This document shows positions 26,287 through 35,976 of a stretch of DNA of 50,745 nt, in pieces. The notes below the pieces were generated by a model that saw only the letters and a list, made by a program, of their open reading frames with translations, did not search any database and was not told where the DNA came from. The DNA lies in the NCBI GenBank assembly GCA_903872565.1, contig CAIQLG010000123.1, positions 1 to 50,745 on the forward strand. The letters are read 5' to 3'. Both the position numbers and the translations under genes were made by a program. This DNA comes from an uncultured Lentisphaerota bacterium (GTDB lineage Bacteria; Verrucomicrobiota; Lentisphaeria; Victivallales; GWF2-50-93). Every line of letters starts with the position of its first letter. Position 1 is the stretch's first letter.

Positions 26287-26625
26287 ATGGAAAAGCCCTT
26301 TCTTACACTGGAGGAGGTTGCCGAATATCTGAACGTCGACTACCAGCTCGTATACAAGCTGGTTAGGACGGGCCAGCTTCCCGCCGTCAAAATCGGGCGC
26401 ATCTTCAGGATAAGGCCTACGGAACTCGAGGCCTATCTTGCGGAAAACACTCTTTCGCCTATCAAAAGCCTGAAAAAGAAATGTTCCGTCTGCGAAAAAG
26501 AATACAACTCAAACCTGATGCTTAAATACGTATGCGCATTCAAGGGCTGTTCAGAGCCCGTGTGCGTTGACTGCAGGGAACGAAAGAAGAAAAAGTTCTG
26601 TCAGGAACATAGTGACAAGAAGTGA
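26287..26625 (+). CDS. Excisionase/MerR-type HTH protein with a Cys-rich zinc domain
   Basis: A 112-residue protein. Residues 4-55 are a helix-turn-helix of the excisionase (HTH_17) type (FLTLEEVAEYLNVDYQLVYKLVRTG, then VKIGRIFRIRPTELEAYL). Residues 65-108 carry Cys and His (CSVCEKEY, CAFKGCSEPVCVDCRERKKKKFCQEH), probably binding one or two zinc ions. Excisionase-like HTH plus zinc finger suggests a small transcription regulator rather than a recombination factor, as no integrase is nearby. It is followed 23 bases later by the first kinase gene and probably shares its transcript, so it may set expression of the signalling locus. Confidence 0.72.
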   Translation: MEKPFLTLEEVAEYLNVDYQLVYKLVRTGQLPAVKIGRIFRIRPTELEAYLAENTLSPIKSLKKKCSVCEKEYNSNLMLKYVCAFKGCSEPVCVDCRERKKKKFCQEHSDKK

Positions 26626-26648
26626 TGGTATAATTTTAGAAAGTATTT

Positions 26649-29600
26649 ATGAAATGCCCGAAATGCAACAGTGAACTGCCCGACAAGGCGAAGTTCTGCT
26701 TGGAGTGTGGCTCAAACATTTCCTCTGTCTCGAAGAACAGCGGAGTGGAAAAGGACGTCTCCCTGAGCGGCCTCAGGACTTTGTCTGGTCCCGCCGCTTT
26801 TCCGTCTCCCAAGCCTGGCGACGTGTCCATTGGTGACATCCGCACTGTCGGTGGTATCAAGCCCGGCGACGGCTCAACTGTCATAAAAATTATCAAGGAC
26901 AGGTATGAGCTCCACGAGGAAATAGGCCGTGGTGGCTTCGCGGTAGTATACAAAGGCAGGGACATAAAACTCGACCGCACTATAGCCGTCAAAGTCCTGT
27001 CCCCCCAGAATCAGTCCGGTGGAGACAGCAGCGCCATTGAACGCTTCCATCGGGAATCTTCGATAATAGCCTCACTCAACCATAGGAACATATTGACAGT
27101 ATTTGACTGCGACAAGGACGATGATGCCGGATTCTTCATCGTCATGGAATATATAGATGGCGGAACACTGCGCGATTATCTTAAAGAAAAGGTCAAGCTG
27201 GAAATCGCGGAAGCCGCATCGCTTATGAAAGGAATATGCAGAGGCATGTCTTATGCTCACAGGAAGAACCTTGTCCATCGCGACCTCAAGCCTGCCAACA
27301 TAATGCTCGGCCACGATGGAGATGAGCTTGTCCCTAAGATTGTGGACTTTGGTCTGGCCCGCTCGGGGTCAAGCTCGGAGCTGTCGCAATCCGGTTACGG
27401 CATGGGAACACCCTACTACATGCCCCCTGAGCAGAGGCGCGATGCGAAGAGCGTCAACCATACCGCCGACATCTACGCCATCGGGAAGATATTCTATGAG
27501 CTCCTGACCGGGGAAATCCCAGATAATGTTGACACGGAAAAGCTCCCTCCCGACTGCCATGGGCTTGGCAGGATAATAACAAGATGCGTCAAGTCAAAGC
27601 CCGAAGAGCGCTACTTCAGCGTTGACGAGCTTATGGCTGAAATAGAAAAGGCCACATCTTCCAGCAGGATTGAAAGTTCGACCGAAACAAAGATAACAGT
27701 TGACGGGACCAAGGTCTGCCCGCAGTGCAACACTTACAACAACCCGGGAACCAAGTTCTGTGTGAAGTGCGGGACAGGGCTTACCCGCCCGTGTCCAGAA
27801 TGCGAAGCAGAAAGTTCGATCCACGACATTCACTGCCCTTCCTGTGGCACTGATATCGAAGCTTTTCTTACGGCCACATCGGTTCTCAATAAGATGGTGC
27901 TCTATAACAATGAGAAGAAATGGAGCCGTGTCGTAAAGGAAGCAGCTCTTCTTTCAGCAGCAATGAGTTTTCCAAAGGAGAAAGGGAAGAAACTTATATC
28001 AACCGTCAGGGAGCTTGAGTCCACTGCTAAAGGCAAAATTGAAAAAGAAGGAAAGCTGAGGGAACGGATCCAGTCCGAGCTTGACAAGAAAAACTATGCA
28101 CCTGCGCTGAAAATGGCAAAGGAACTCCTGGACGACAATCCGGAAGAGATTGAATATAAGGAACTCGTTGGAGAAATATTCCAGGCGTATATCAAAAAGA
28201 AGAAAATGAATGCGAAGGATCTATCCGAGAACAAGGAATATGCGAAGGCTCTTGCAATCTTGGAGGAAATCCTGATCGAGAATTCTGCTGATGAAGAATG
28301 TATCCAGCTCAAAAAGGAGATTACTGCAAATATCGCGGAAATTTCCCGCCTCAGGAGAAAGAGGACACTTCGTAATACGGCCATCGGGATGGCAATGGTT
28401 GTCGTAATCGTAATACTGGCCTTTGCCGCCAACAAATATTCGCATTACAGGACGTACAAGTCGAACTTCGGCCGGGCGCAGTCGGCTTTTGCCGCTAAGG
28501 ATTTCGGGACAGCGGTCAAGCTCTGCGAGGAGGCTCTCAAGGTGACTGGCTACGCTAATGATGCCACCGCAAAAAAGTTTGGTGAGGAAGCCCGGGTGTC
28601 TCTCGAACGGAAGAATAAGTTCGACAATGCAATGTCCGAGGGGAAGAAGCATGTCGAGGAAAAAGACTGGATTGCCGCAGAGAAGGCTTTCGCAAGTGCC
28701 ATCGCCATTCCGGGATACGAAAACGACGGCGAAGTCTGCGAGAGGCTGAAAAAATGCAAAGATTATTTTGCGGAAATAAGAAAGAGAAACAAAGTGTTAT
28801 TCGACAAGGCAGTTTCAGATGGAACAAAGGCATTGTCGGCAAAGGACTATGCCAAGGCATTGAACATCTTCGAAGCTGCACTGAAAATTCCCGGATACGA
28901 GAACAACGAGACCGTGATCACGCAGAAAAAATATGCAACATGTATGACTGAGGGGAAAAAAGCTCTTGACAGTAAAGACTGGGCTACCGCAGAGAAGGTT
29001 TTTAGTGCTGCTCTTGCTGTTCCCGGCTATGTCGATAACAAAGAGGCTCTACACTATATCAAGGCGGCACAGGAAGGCCTTGAAATCCAGAGAAAACAAA
29101 GCGAAACAGCTTGGAATGAAACCAAGACGAAAGTGAACAATTTACTTTCCGATATGAAGAATAATTCTATAAACATTGCCATACGAATTGAATCAGCAGA
29201 TTCCGCGCTGGCTCTTCTCCAAAAGATGTCTGAATTATCTGATATTCCATATCTATCAGACACGTCAATAAATGAAATAACACAATTGAAATCGGAAATT
29301 GTTTCCCTGCAATCCAAATTTCCTAGGATACCTTCCGGATTCGTGATGGTTAAAGAGCCTGCCTCGGATACTGGTGGCTATGCTCAGGAAATCCGTCACA
29401 AAGAAACCGGCATCAAAATGGTCTATGTCGCGCCGGGCGAATTCATGATGGGCTCGCCGACATCAGAAGAAGGCAGAAATAATGACGAGCCCCAGCACAA
29501 GGTCAAACTGACAAAGGGCTACTACATAGGGAAATATGAGATGACACAGGGGCAGTGGGAGAAGGTTATGAAGGCGAATCCATCGTTTTACAAGGATATC

Positions 29601-30077
29601 GGAAAGGGCGCGCCTGTTGAAAAGGTGTCATGGAATGACTGCCAATCATTCTGCAAGAAGCTAGGTTCCGGATTCAGGTTACCAACGGAAGCAGAATGGG
29701 AATATGCAGCCCGTGGCGGAAACAGAAGCAAAGGATTCATCTACAGCGGAAGCAATAATCTTGACGAAGTGGGATGGTATAATAAAAACAGCGACAGCAC
29801 AACCCACGAAGTTGGCAAGAAGAAGGCAAACGAGCTTGGGATATACGATATGAGTGGAAATGTTAGTGAATGGTGTGAGGACTGGTTTGGAGATTATCCC
29901 CAAACGCTTGAAGAAGATCCACAGGGAGCGAAATCTGGCTCGAAACGCGTCGTGCGTGGAGGCTATGGGCGTATTGTTGACTGTTGCCACCGGGTGGCGT
30001 ACCGTAGCAGTCCTCTAATGCCATCGGATTGGAACATTGACCTCGGTTTCCGGCTTGCGTTGACTGTAGATCCGTAG
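26649..30077 (+). CDS. Receptor-like Ser/Thr kinase with zinc ribbons, TPR-like repeats and FGE fold (copy 1)
   Basis: A 1142-residue protein. Zinc ribbon 3-20; Hanks-type kinase ~85-335 with ATP-binding Lys in AVKVL (115), HRD 210-212 and DFG 233-235, so catalysis looks intact; two more zinc ribbons 357-399; coiled region; one membrane segment about 575-596; then four ~43-residue TPR-like units (606-807, each with a GY(E/V/A)ND-like turn); a helical linker; and an FGE/SUMF1 fold 898-1140 (MVYVAPGEFMMGSP, LPTEAEWEYAARGG, GFRLA). The layout implies a cytoplasmic kinase and an exported sensor. FGE folds in such proteins usually act as ligand-binding C-type lectin-like domains rather than enzymes. 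Confidence 0.88.
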   Translation: MKCPKCNSELPDKAKFCLECGSNISSVSKNSGVEKDVSLSGLRTLSGPAAFPSPKPGDVSIGDIRTVGGIKPGDGSTVIKIIKDRYELHEEIGRGGFAVVYKGRDIKLDRTIAVKVLSPQNQSGGDSSAIERFHRESSIIASLNHRNILTVFDCDKDDDAGFFIVMEYIDGGTLRDYLKEKVKLEIAEAASLMKGICRGMSYAHRKNLVHRDLKPANIMLGHDGDELVPKIVDFGLARSGSSSELSQSGYGMGTPYYMPPEQRRDAKSVNHTADIYAIGKIFYELLTGEIPDNVDTEKLPPDCHGLGRIITRCVKSKPEERYFSVDELMAEIEKATSSSRIESSTETKITVDGTKVCPQCNTYNNPGTKFCVKCGTGLTRPCPECEAESSIHDIHCPSCGTDIEAFLTATSVLNKMVLYNNEKKWSRVVKEAALLSAAMSFPKEKGKKLISTVRELESTAKGKIEKEGKLRERIQSELDKKNYAPALKMAKELLDDNPEEIEYKELVGEIFQAYIKKKKMNAKDLSENKEYAKALAILEEILIENSADEECIQLKKEITANIAEISRLRRKRTLRNTAIGMAMVVVIVILAFAANKYSHYRTYKSNFGRAQSAFAAKDFGTAVKLCEEALKVTGYANDATAKKFGEEARVSLERKNKFDNAMSEGKKHVEEKDWIAAEKAFASAIAIPGYENDGEVCERLKKCKDYFAEIRKRNKVLFDKAVSDGTKALSAKDYAKALNIFEAALKIPGYENNETVITQKKYATCMTEGKKALDSKDWATAEKVFSAALAVPGYVDNKEALHYIKAAQEGLEIQRKQSETAWNETKTKVNNLLSDMKNNSINIAIRIESADSALALLQKMSELSDIPYLSDTSINEITQLKSEIVSLQSKFPRIPSGFVMVKEPASDTGGYAQEIRHKETGIKMVYVAPGEFMMGSPTSEEGRNNDEPQHKVKLTKGYYIGKYEMTQGQWEKVMKANPSFYKDIGKGAPVEKVSWNDCQSFCKKLGSGFRLPTEAEWEYAARGGNRSKGFIYSGSNNLDEVGWYNKNSDSTTHEVGKKKANELGIYDMSGNVSEWCEDWFGDYPQTLEEDPQGAKSGSKRVVRGGYGRIVDCCHRVAYRSSPLMPSDWNIDLGFRLALTVDP

Positions 30078-30120
30078 TGAGTCTGGGCAAGTTAAGGAAT
30101 TAGGAGCAAAGTAAGAGAAA

Positions 30121-30207
30121 ATGGTTATAAAAATAAAGGTTCTGACATTGTTTTGCGACATTCGCCCCGTGACATATAAGGAATTGCTAATAGATGACAA
30201 GAAATAG
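30121..30207 (+). pseudogene. Short ORF after kinase 1, matched by one after kinase 2
   Basis: A 28-codon frame starting MVIKIKVLTL begins 43 bases after kinase 1. A similar start, MKIKILTL, occurs at 35844 after kinase 2, with AAAATAAAG and TGAC-TTG shared at DNA level. Both end quickly in unrelated sequence. I read them as the 5' ends of one ancestral downstream gene, duplicated with the kinase and then truncated. Confidence 0.4.
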
Positions 30208-30223
30208 ACTATAGGGTTGTTTT

Positions 30224-31429
30224 ATGAAAGAAGTTTATTACGGATTTTCAGATCAAGTTTTAACGGATTCAGGTGGAAAAATGCACATCCGTTTTGACTC
30301 TGTTTCAGAGGATGACATTAATAATGCATCTTCAATCGATAAAATCATCGAAAAGGATTCCATTATCATAGATATAACCGTAGAGAAAGAGAAGATTCAC
30401 GAATATATACTTGATTTGCCCAAACGGAAAAGAATTGAGAACAGATGGTTTAAGATATCACGTAACGGTGATGATTTAAATGCAATCTTTCATAACTGCA
30501 ATCGCGCTCAAAATATACCCGAGAATATAAAAATTTGCAATCCGAGATATTTAGCACCAACGGAGGACATTTTTAAGAAGATATTGAAAATCTTCAAATG
30601 TCCTGATCAAAAGACGATTCCCAAAGCTTTAGAAAATGAAATCAGTATCACATCTGACCCAGCTTGTGTAAAATGCGTGAATGTTGGTCAGGGCAATTGC
30701 AATATTATTCTTAATGAAGAAGGGTGTCCGTTATACTATTATGATTTTGGATGCCGCATAGGACGCGATGCTAAGTCTTATCCAATCAATGATGATTTCT
30801 GCTTCCCCTCAACAGCATTTGTTGTTCTATCCCACTGGCATCTTGATCACTTCATTAACTTTAAGAAACATCCAGATGTTTTGAAGTTAAAATGGATTGT
30901 TCCTCCCCTCGGACAGTATTCCATCGGGAAAACTCACCTGGAATTGATATATAACCTAATGGAGAATAACAATTTGTTTTTATTGGACAATCAAAGGCAA
31001 CGTTTAAATACAAAGCATTTTGAGATATTAAGTTTAAAAAAATGGGGTACGAATAAAAACAACTCCGGACTGGTTATGTTTATTAAGTTACCTCATGAGG
31101 GGAGTTTCAACGTATTGTTACCCGGGGATGCGTCATACAAACATATTCCATTGGGTTTTAATTTAAATGGACTTGTAGCTTCTCATCATGGCGGCAGAAC
31201 CTGTAAAAATGACAAATTCCCGTCTGCTTGCCCAACTCGTAATATAATTGCATATTCGTATGGTAAGGATAATATCTATAAACACCCAATACAAAAAGTT
31301 GTCGAAAACCTTGAAAATGCCGGATGGAGAAATAGATATGACACTTTAGTTAATGGTGATATTTATATCCCACAGGGAACTAACGCTGAGAAAAACCATA
31401 AAGTCATAAAGGTTTATAAGCAAATTTAA
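30224..31429 (+). CDS. ComEC-like metallo-beta-lactamase-fold hydrolase
   Basis: A 401-residue protein. After an unrecognised N-terminal ~140 residues comes a metallo-beta-lactamase fold: VGQGNCNIIL (154-163) opens the domain, SHWHLDHF gives metal ligands H204, H206, D208 and H209, GDASY has D302, and ASHHGG has H321/H322. This order resembles the soluble domain of ComEC and related nucleases. There is no signal peptide or membrane segment, so it acts in the cytoplasm. The gene is AT-rich (20 of 60 GC in the line from 30421) between two GC-rich kinase copies. MBL-fold proteins are frequent in kinase/protease conflict systems. Confidence 0.78.
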   Translation: MKEVYYGFSDQVLTDSGGKMHIRFDSVSEDDINNASSIDKIIEKDSIIIDITVEKEKIHEYILDLPKRKRIENRWFKISRNGDDLNAIFHNCNRAQNIPENIKICNPRYLAPTEDIFKKILKIFKCPDQKTIPKALENEISITSDPACVKCVNVGQGNCNIILNEEGCPLYYYDFGCRIGRDAKSYPINDDFCFPSTAFVVLSHWHLDHFINFKKHPDVLKLKWIVPPLGQYSIGKTHLELIYNLMENNNLFLLDNQRQRLNTKHFEILSLKKWGTNKNNSGLVMFIKLPHEGSFNVLLPGDASYKHIPLGFNLNGLVASHHGGRTCKNDKFPSACPTRNIIAYSYGKDNIYKHPIQKVVENLENAGWRNRYDTLVNGDIYIPQGTNAEKNHKVIKVYKQI

Positions 31430-31486
31430 TTATGTCGAAGTGAGGGTTGGCGTTCTGATAATAACATATAATAAAAAGGATTCATT

Positions 31487-32353
31487 ATGAGAAAAAAATT
31501 GCTTTGCGGCTCGATTGCATCGGTTATCCTATTCATGTTTTTCCCTGTCTTCCAACAGCTAAATGTTTCCGCCGACGATAAGACGGACTCCAAGCTCGAC
31601 AATCTCTACAACGAGAAAAAGGACAAGGAGGAACAGCAGAAGCTCGACCTGATGATAAAGAAGCTGTACGGGGAGGACAAGCCTGCGGCGGAAAAGCCGA
31701 AGAAGGATTCCGCGCAACTGAAAAAGGAGTCGGCCGCCAGGGAATACTATCCCTCGGAAGTGTTCAAGCTGACCAGGGAAAGCGTCGTGATCGTGGTCAA
31801 TCCGCAGGGGTGGGGCAGCGGATTCGGCATCCGCGGCAACGGCTATATCATAACGAACAAGCATGTGGTGTGCGATGAGACCGGCGCTCCTTTCAGCAAG
31901 ATAGCGGTCACGCATCCCGATTGGAACCGTGATATCCGGATGGCGAAGATAATCCAGATTTCAAAAGACAAGGATCTCGCCCTGATAAAGATAGAGAAGA
32001 ACCTGCCCAGGACCCTTCAACTCGGCCAGACAAAAACTCTCCTTGTCGGAGACAAGGTCTTCGCTCTCGGGAATCCGGGATCCGGAGCGCCGGATGCCGT
32101 CGGTCCGATGCTGACGCTCACATTCACGGAGGGGATAGTGAGCGGCAAGGACAGACTGTGCCTCGGTAACAATTGTCTTCAGACGACCGCCACGATAAAT
32201 CCCGGCAACAGCGGAGGGCCGCTCCTCGACGAGAACGCATTTGTCGTGGGTGTGAACACGTTCGGTCTGACAGGTCTGGAAAACACCTTTCTCGCAATTA
32301 CCGTCGAGGAGATAAAAAACGAATTCAAGAAATATACTATGAGTGACGAATGA
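31487..32353 (+). CDS. Secreted trypsin-like serine protease (DegP-like, no PDZ)
   Basis: A 288-residue protein with a signal peptide (about 1-29, hydrophobic SIASVILFMFFPVF), a charged coiled segment 34-85, and a trypsin fold with His in TNKHVV (126), Asp in KDLALIKIE (163) and Ser in NPGNSGGPLL (242). It ends soon after the protease core, so there is no PDZ domain. GC is high, like the kinases and unlike the MBL gene 57 bases upstream. AAAAGGA precedes the ATG. It should act in the periplasm, the same side as the FGE domains of the kinases, so it may process or activate them; this is inference. Kinase copy 2 begins 41 bases later. Confidence 0.83.
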   Translation: MRKKLLCGSIASVILFMFFPVFQQLNVSADDKTDSKLDNLYNEKKDKEEQQKLDLMIKKLYGEDKPAAEKPKKDSAQLKKESAAREYYPSEVFKLTRESVVIVVNPQGWGSGFGIRGNGYIITNKHVVCDETGAPFSKIAVTHPDWNRDIRMAKIIQISKDKDLALIKIEKNLPRTLQLGQTKTLLVGDKVFALGNPGSGAPDAVGPMLTLTFTEGIVSGKDRLCLGNNCLQTTATINPGNSGGPLLDENAFVVGVNTFGLTGLENTFLAITVEEIKNEFKKYTMSDE

Positions 32354-32394
32354 GGAAGCTGAATTGGAGTTCTGAGTCCCTTTAGGAAGTATTT

Positions 32395-35300
32395 ATGAAA
32401 TGCCCGAAATGCAGTAAAGAAATACCGGACGGATCGAAGTTCTGCCTGGAATGCGGCTCTAATATTTTCGCCATATCGGGCGCAAGCTCCTTAGAAAACA
32501 AGGGAGATGTCTCCTTGAGCGGGCTGAAGACCGTGTCGGGGCTATCCTCTGCTCCGCCTCCTGACCCTGGCGACGTGTCCATCGGGGACATCCGCACCGT
32601 AGACGGGATCAAGTCAGGCGAAGGTAGTATCGTCATAAAAGTCATTAAGGACAGATACGAGCTTTGCGAGGAGATCGGGCACGGCGGCTTCGCGGTTGTC
32701 TACAAAGGCAGAGACATCAAGCTTGACCGGACCATAGCTGTCAAGGTTCTCTCGCCGCAAAATCAGGTTGGCGGCGATGCAAGTGCCGTCGAGCGCTTCC
32801 AGCGCGAATCTTCGATCATCGCGTCACTCAACCATAGGAACATCCTCACGGTCTTCGACTGCGACAAGGACGATGAAGCAGGCTTCTTCATCGTGATGGA
32901 ATACATTGATGGTGGTACGCTACGGGAATATCTCAAAGAGAAAATCAAACTCGGGATCGACGAGGCATCTTTACTCATAAAGGGCATATGCAGAGGCATG
33001 TCCTATGCGCATCGCAAAAACCTCGTCCACCGTGATCTCAAGCCAGCCAATGTAATGCTCGCCCTTGATGGAGATGAAATAGTGCCAAAGATAGTGGACT
33101 TCGGGCTGGCAAGGTCTGGTGGCGGATCGGAGATTTCGATCTCGGGTTATGGAATGGGGACGCCATACTATATGCCTCCAGAACAACGAAGGGATGCGAA
33201 GTCTGTGAACCACACCGCGGACATCTACGCCATCGGGAAGATATTCTATGAGTTGCTGACCGGGGAAATACCGGATAATATTGACACTGAAAAACTCCCT
33301 CCAGAATGCCATGGGCTTGCCAGGATAATAACAAGATGCGTCAAGTCAAAACCAGAAGAGCGCTACTTCAGTGTTGATGAGCTTATGGCTGAAATCGAAA
33401 AAGCTACATCTTCCAGCAGGATTGAAAGTTTGACAGAAACAAAGATATCCATTGACGGTAGCAACGTCTGTCCTCAGTGCAGCACGTATAACAGCCCCGG
33501 AACCAAGTTCTGCGAGAAATGCGGTGCAGGACTAACAAGGATATGTCCTGAGTGCGGGGCTGAAAGCTCAATCCACAGCAAGCACTGTCCTTCCTGCGGA
33601 ACGGACATCGAGGTTTTTCTTACGGTCACATCGGCACTTGAAAAGATGGAGCGTTACTCAGCCGATAAGAAATGGAGCCGTGTCGTAAAGGAAGCAACTC
33701 TTCTTCCAGCAGCAATGAGTTTTCCAAAGGAGAAGGGAAAGAACCTTATCTCAGACGTGAGGGAGCTTGAGTCCACTGCTAAAGGCAAAATTGAAAAAGA
33801 AGGAAAACTAAGGGCGCAGATCCAGTCCGAGCTTGACAAGAAAAACTATGCCCCTGCGCTGAAGATGGCAAAGGAACTCCTAGAGGACAATCCGGATGAG
33901 ATTGAATATAAGGAACTCATCGGAGAAATATCCCAAGCATACCTCGAACAGAAGAAAATGAATGCGAAGGAACTATTCGATAAGATGGAATACGAAAAGG
34001 CATTCAGCATTGTAAGGGAAGTACTGAAGGATCAACCTGGAGACGAAGAATGTGTCCAACTTAAGGATCAGATCACTAAAAAAATAACAGAGATTTCCAG
34101 TCTCAGAAAAATGAGAAAATTTCGTGCGACGGCTATAGGTGTGGCAATAGTTGTCGTAATAATCATAGGGATATTTGCCATTATAAAATACTCGTGTTAC
34201 AGAACTTACAATTCTAACTTTAGTCAGGCGCATACTGCCTTTGCCGCGAAAGACTTTGGCACGGCTGTGAAGTTCTGTGAGGAGGCACTCAAGGTTAAAG
34301 GTTACAAGAATGATGCCATCGCAAAAAAGTTTCTGGAAGAAGCCCTGCGAATAACTCAGTTCGACAGTCTCATAGGCCAGGGGAAAAAATATATTGACGA
34401 GGAAAACTGGGTTGGTGCGGAAAAGGCATTTGCTTCAGCCATCTCCATCCCAGGATATGAAAACGACGGCGAAGCCCGCGACAATCTGAAGAAGTGCAGA
34501 GATATTGTCGCGGAATTTCGCATTAAGAACAAGGTGGAATATGAAAAGTCAGTTTCAGAAGGGGCAAAGGCTTTGTCGGAAAAGAATTATGAGAAGGCCT
34601 TGAACCTCTTTGAAGCTACCCTGAAAGTTCCGGGATACGAAAATGACAACACAGCTATCTCCAGTTTGAAGTCCGCACAGGAAGGTTTGGAAATGCAGAG
34701 AAAGCAAAGCGAAGTAGTCTGGAATGAGACCAAGACGAAAGTGAATGGACTGCTTTCCAATGTCAAAAATGATTCTCAAGATATTGCAAAACGAATTGAA
34801 TCGGCGGATTCCGCGCTGGCCCTCCTTGAGAATATGTCCTCCTTGCTGCCCTCTCTGTCCCCGGTATCTTCCTCCGAAATCGCCGCTCTCAAATCTGAAA
34901 TTACTTCCCTGCAATCCAAGCTTCCTAGGATACCTTCCGGTTTTGAGATGGTAAAAGGTACTGACGCGGATACAGACGGCTGGGCTTCCGAGATCCGCCA
35001 CACAGCCTCCGGCATCGAGATGGTCTATGTCGCTCCGGGCACATTCATGATGGGATCGCCAGCGTCGGAAGTAGGCAGGAGAGATGAGGAGACCCAGCAT
35101 AAGGTTACGCTGACCAAGGGCTACTATATCGGCAAATACGAGGTGACGCAGGGGCAATGGGAAAAAGTGATGGGGGATAACCCGAGCTCCCGCAGAGGCA
35201 TCAATTTGCCTGTCGTCTCTGTCAGCTGGGACGACTGCCAATCGTTCTGCAAGAAGCTTGGCTCCGGGTTCAGGCTGCCGACGGAGGCGGAATGGGAATA

Positions 35301-35736
35301 TGCGGCCCGTGGCGGAAACAGAAGCAAAGGATTCATCTACAGTGGAAGTAATAATCTTGACGAGGTGGGATGGTATTGGTCGAACAACAATGAGGGGAAG
35401 GATCTTAACGAAGGTGGATTGTTCATGAACATCGGGGTTAAGTTTCACGAAATAGGTCAGAAGAAGCCGAACGAGATTGGAATTTATGATATGAGCGGAA
35501 GTGTATGGGAGTGGTGCCAAGACTGGTATGGGCGGGAATATCCTTCAGGTAGTCTTACTGATCCAATGGGGCCTAAAACAGGTTGGGACAATCGAAGGGT
35601 ACAGCGCGGTGGCAGTTGGACTGAAAACGTCATGACATGCCGGGTGTCGAATCGTGCCTACTCCAGTCCATGGAAGAAGGACAGCACCCACACCGACTTC
35701 GGGGTCCGAGTAGTGTTCACGCCTCCAGTTAAGTGA
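32395..35736 (+). CDS. Receptor-like Ser/Thr kinase with zinc ribbons, TPR-like repeats and FGE fold (copy 2)
   Basis: A 1113-residue paralog of the protein at 26649. The order is the same: zinc ribbon, kinase with HRDLKPAN and DFGLARSG, double zinc ribbon, coiled region, single membrane segment (AIGVAIVVVIIIGIFAII), TPR-like units, FGE fold. It has three TPR-like units instead of four, and a ~14-residue insertion in the FGE domain after GWYWSNNNEG. The kinase and zinc-ribbon parts are very close to copy 1, and one 38-base block (35305-35342 and 29709-29746) is identical; the C-terminal ~110 residues differ most. Active-site residues are intact. Different sensor ends on nearly the same kinase suggest different ligands feeding one pathway. 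Confidence 0.88.
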   Translation: MKCPKCSKEIPDGSKFCLECGSNIFAISGASSLENKGDVSLSGLKTVSGLSSAPPPDPGDVSIGDIRTVDGIKSGEGSIVIKVIKDRYELCEEIGHGGFAVVYKGRDIKLDRTIAVKVLSPQNQVGGDASAVERFQRESSIIASLNHRNILTVFDCDKDDEAGFFIVMEYIDGGTLREYLKEKIKLGIDEASLLIKGICRGMSYAHRKNLVHRDLKPANVMLALDGDEIVPKIVDFGLARSGGGSEISISGYGMGTPYYMPPEQRRDAKSVNHTADIYAIGKIFYELLTGEIPDNIDTEKLPPECHGLARIITRCVKSKPEERYFSVDELMAEIEKATSSSRIESLTETKISIDGSNVCPQCSTYNSPGTKFCEKCGAGLTRICPECGAESSIHSKHCPSCGTDIEVFLTVTSALEKMERYSADKKWSRVVKEATLLPAAMSFPKEKGKNLISDVRELESTAKGKIEKEGKLRAQIQSELDKKNYAPALKMAKELLEDNPDEIEYKELIGEISQAYLEQKKMNAKELFDKMEYEKAFSIVREVLKDQPGDEECVQLKDQITKKITEISSLRKMRKFRATAIGVAIVVVIIIGIFAIIKYSCYRTYNSNFSQAHTAFAAKDFGTAVKFCEEALKVKGYKNDAIAKKFLEEALRITQFDSLIGQGKKYIDEENWVGAEKAFASAISIPGYENDGEARDNLKKCRDIVAEFRIKNKVEYEKSVSEGAKALSEKNYEKALNLFEATLKVPGYENDNTAISSLKSAQEGLEMQRKQSEVVWNETKTKVNGLLSNVKNDSQDIAKRIESADSALALLENMSSLLPSLSPVSSSEIAALKSEITSLQSKLPRIPSGFEMVKGTDADTDGWASEIRHTASGIEMVYVAPGTFMMGSPASEVGRRDEETQHKVTLTKGYYIGKYEVTQGQWEKVMGDNPSSRRGINLPVVSVSWDDCQSFCKKLGSGFRLPTEAEWEYAARGGNRSKGFIYSGSNNLDEVGWYWSNNNEGKDLNEGGLFMNIGVKFHEIGQKKPNEIGIYDMSGSVWEWCQDWYGREYPSGSLTDPMGPKTGWDNRRVQRGGSWTENVMTCRVSNRAYSSPWKKDSTHTDFGVRVVFTPPVK

Positions 35737-35843
35737 AGAAAATTCCGTTCCACTTTCTTGAGTTGAGAGTTCGCCGGACGGAGAGTCGGGTGCATGGAGT
35801 TGATAAACTGTAGGCCGCCCGGAGCCAGACTGTCGAAATAGTC

Positions 35844-35933
35844 ATGAAAATAAAGATCTTGACGTTGCAAAACAATGAGAGATTTCAAGGATTCTATGGG
35901 GAGAGATGTTCGGAAGGTGGGGAAATCGGATGA
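35844..35933 (+). pseudogene. Short ORF after kinase 2, related to the one after kinase 1
   Basis: A 29-codon frame beginning MKIKILTLQNNERFQG starts 107 bases after kinase 2. Its beginning matches the frame at 30121. See that entry for the interpretation as a duplicated and truncated gene start. The surrounding 35737-35976 holds nothing else recognisable. Confidence 0.4.
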
Positions 35934-35976
35934 TTTAGGTGTGAAAAAATATACTAGGGGCAAAATCGGTAAAAAT

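Noticed and set aside
26649-30077. Diversity-generating retroelement
   Set aside because: No reverse transcriptase or template repeat is visible; only the sensor pattern is suggestive.
34555-35520. Leftward 321-codon frame opposite kinase 2
   Set aside because: Antisense shadow of the FGE and repeat region; the corresponding frame in kinase 1 is broken.
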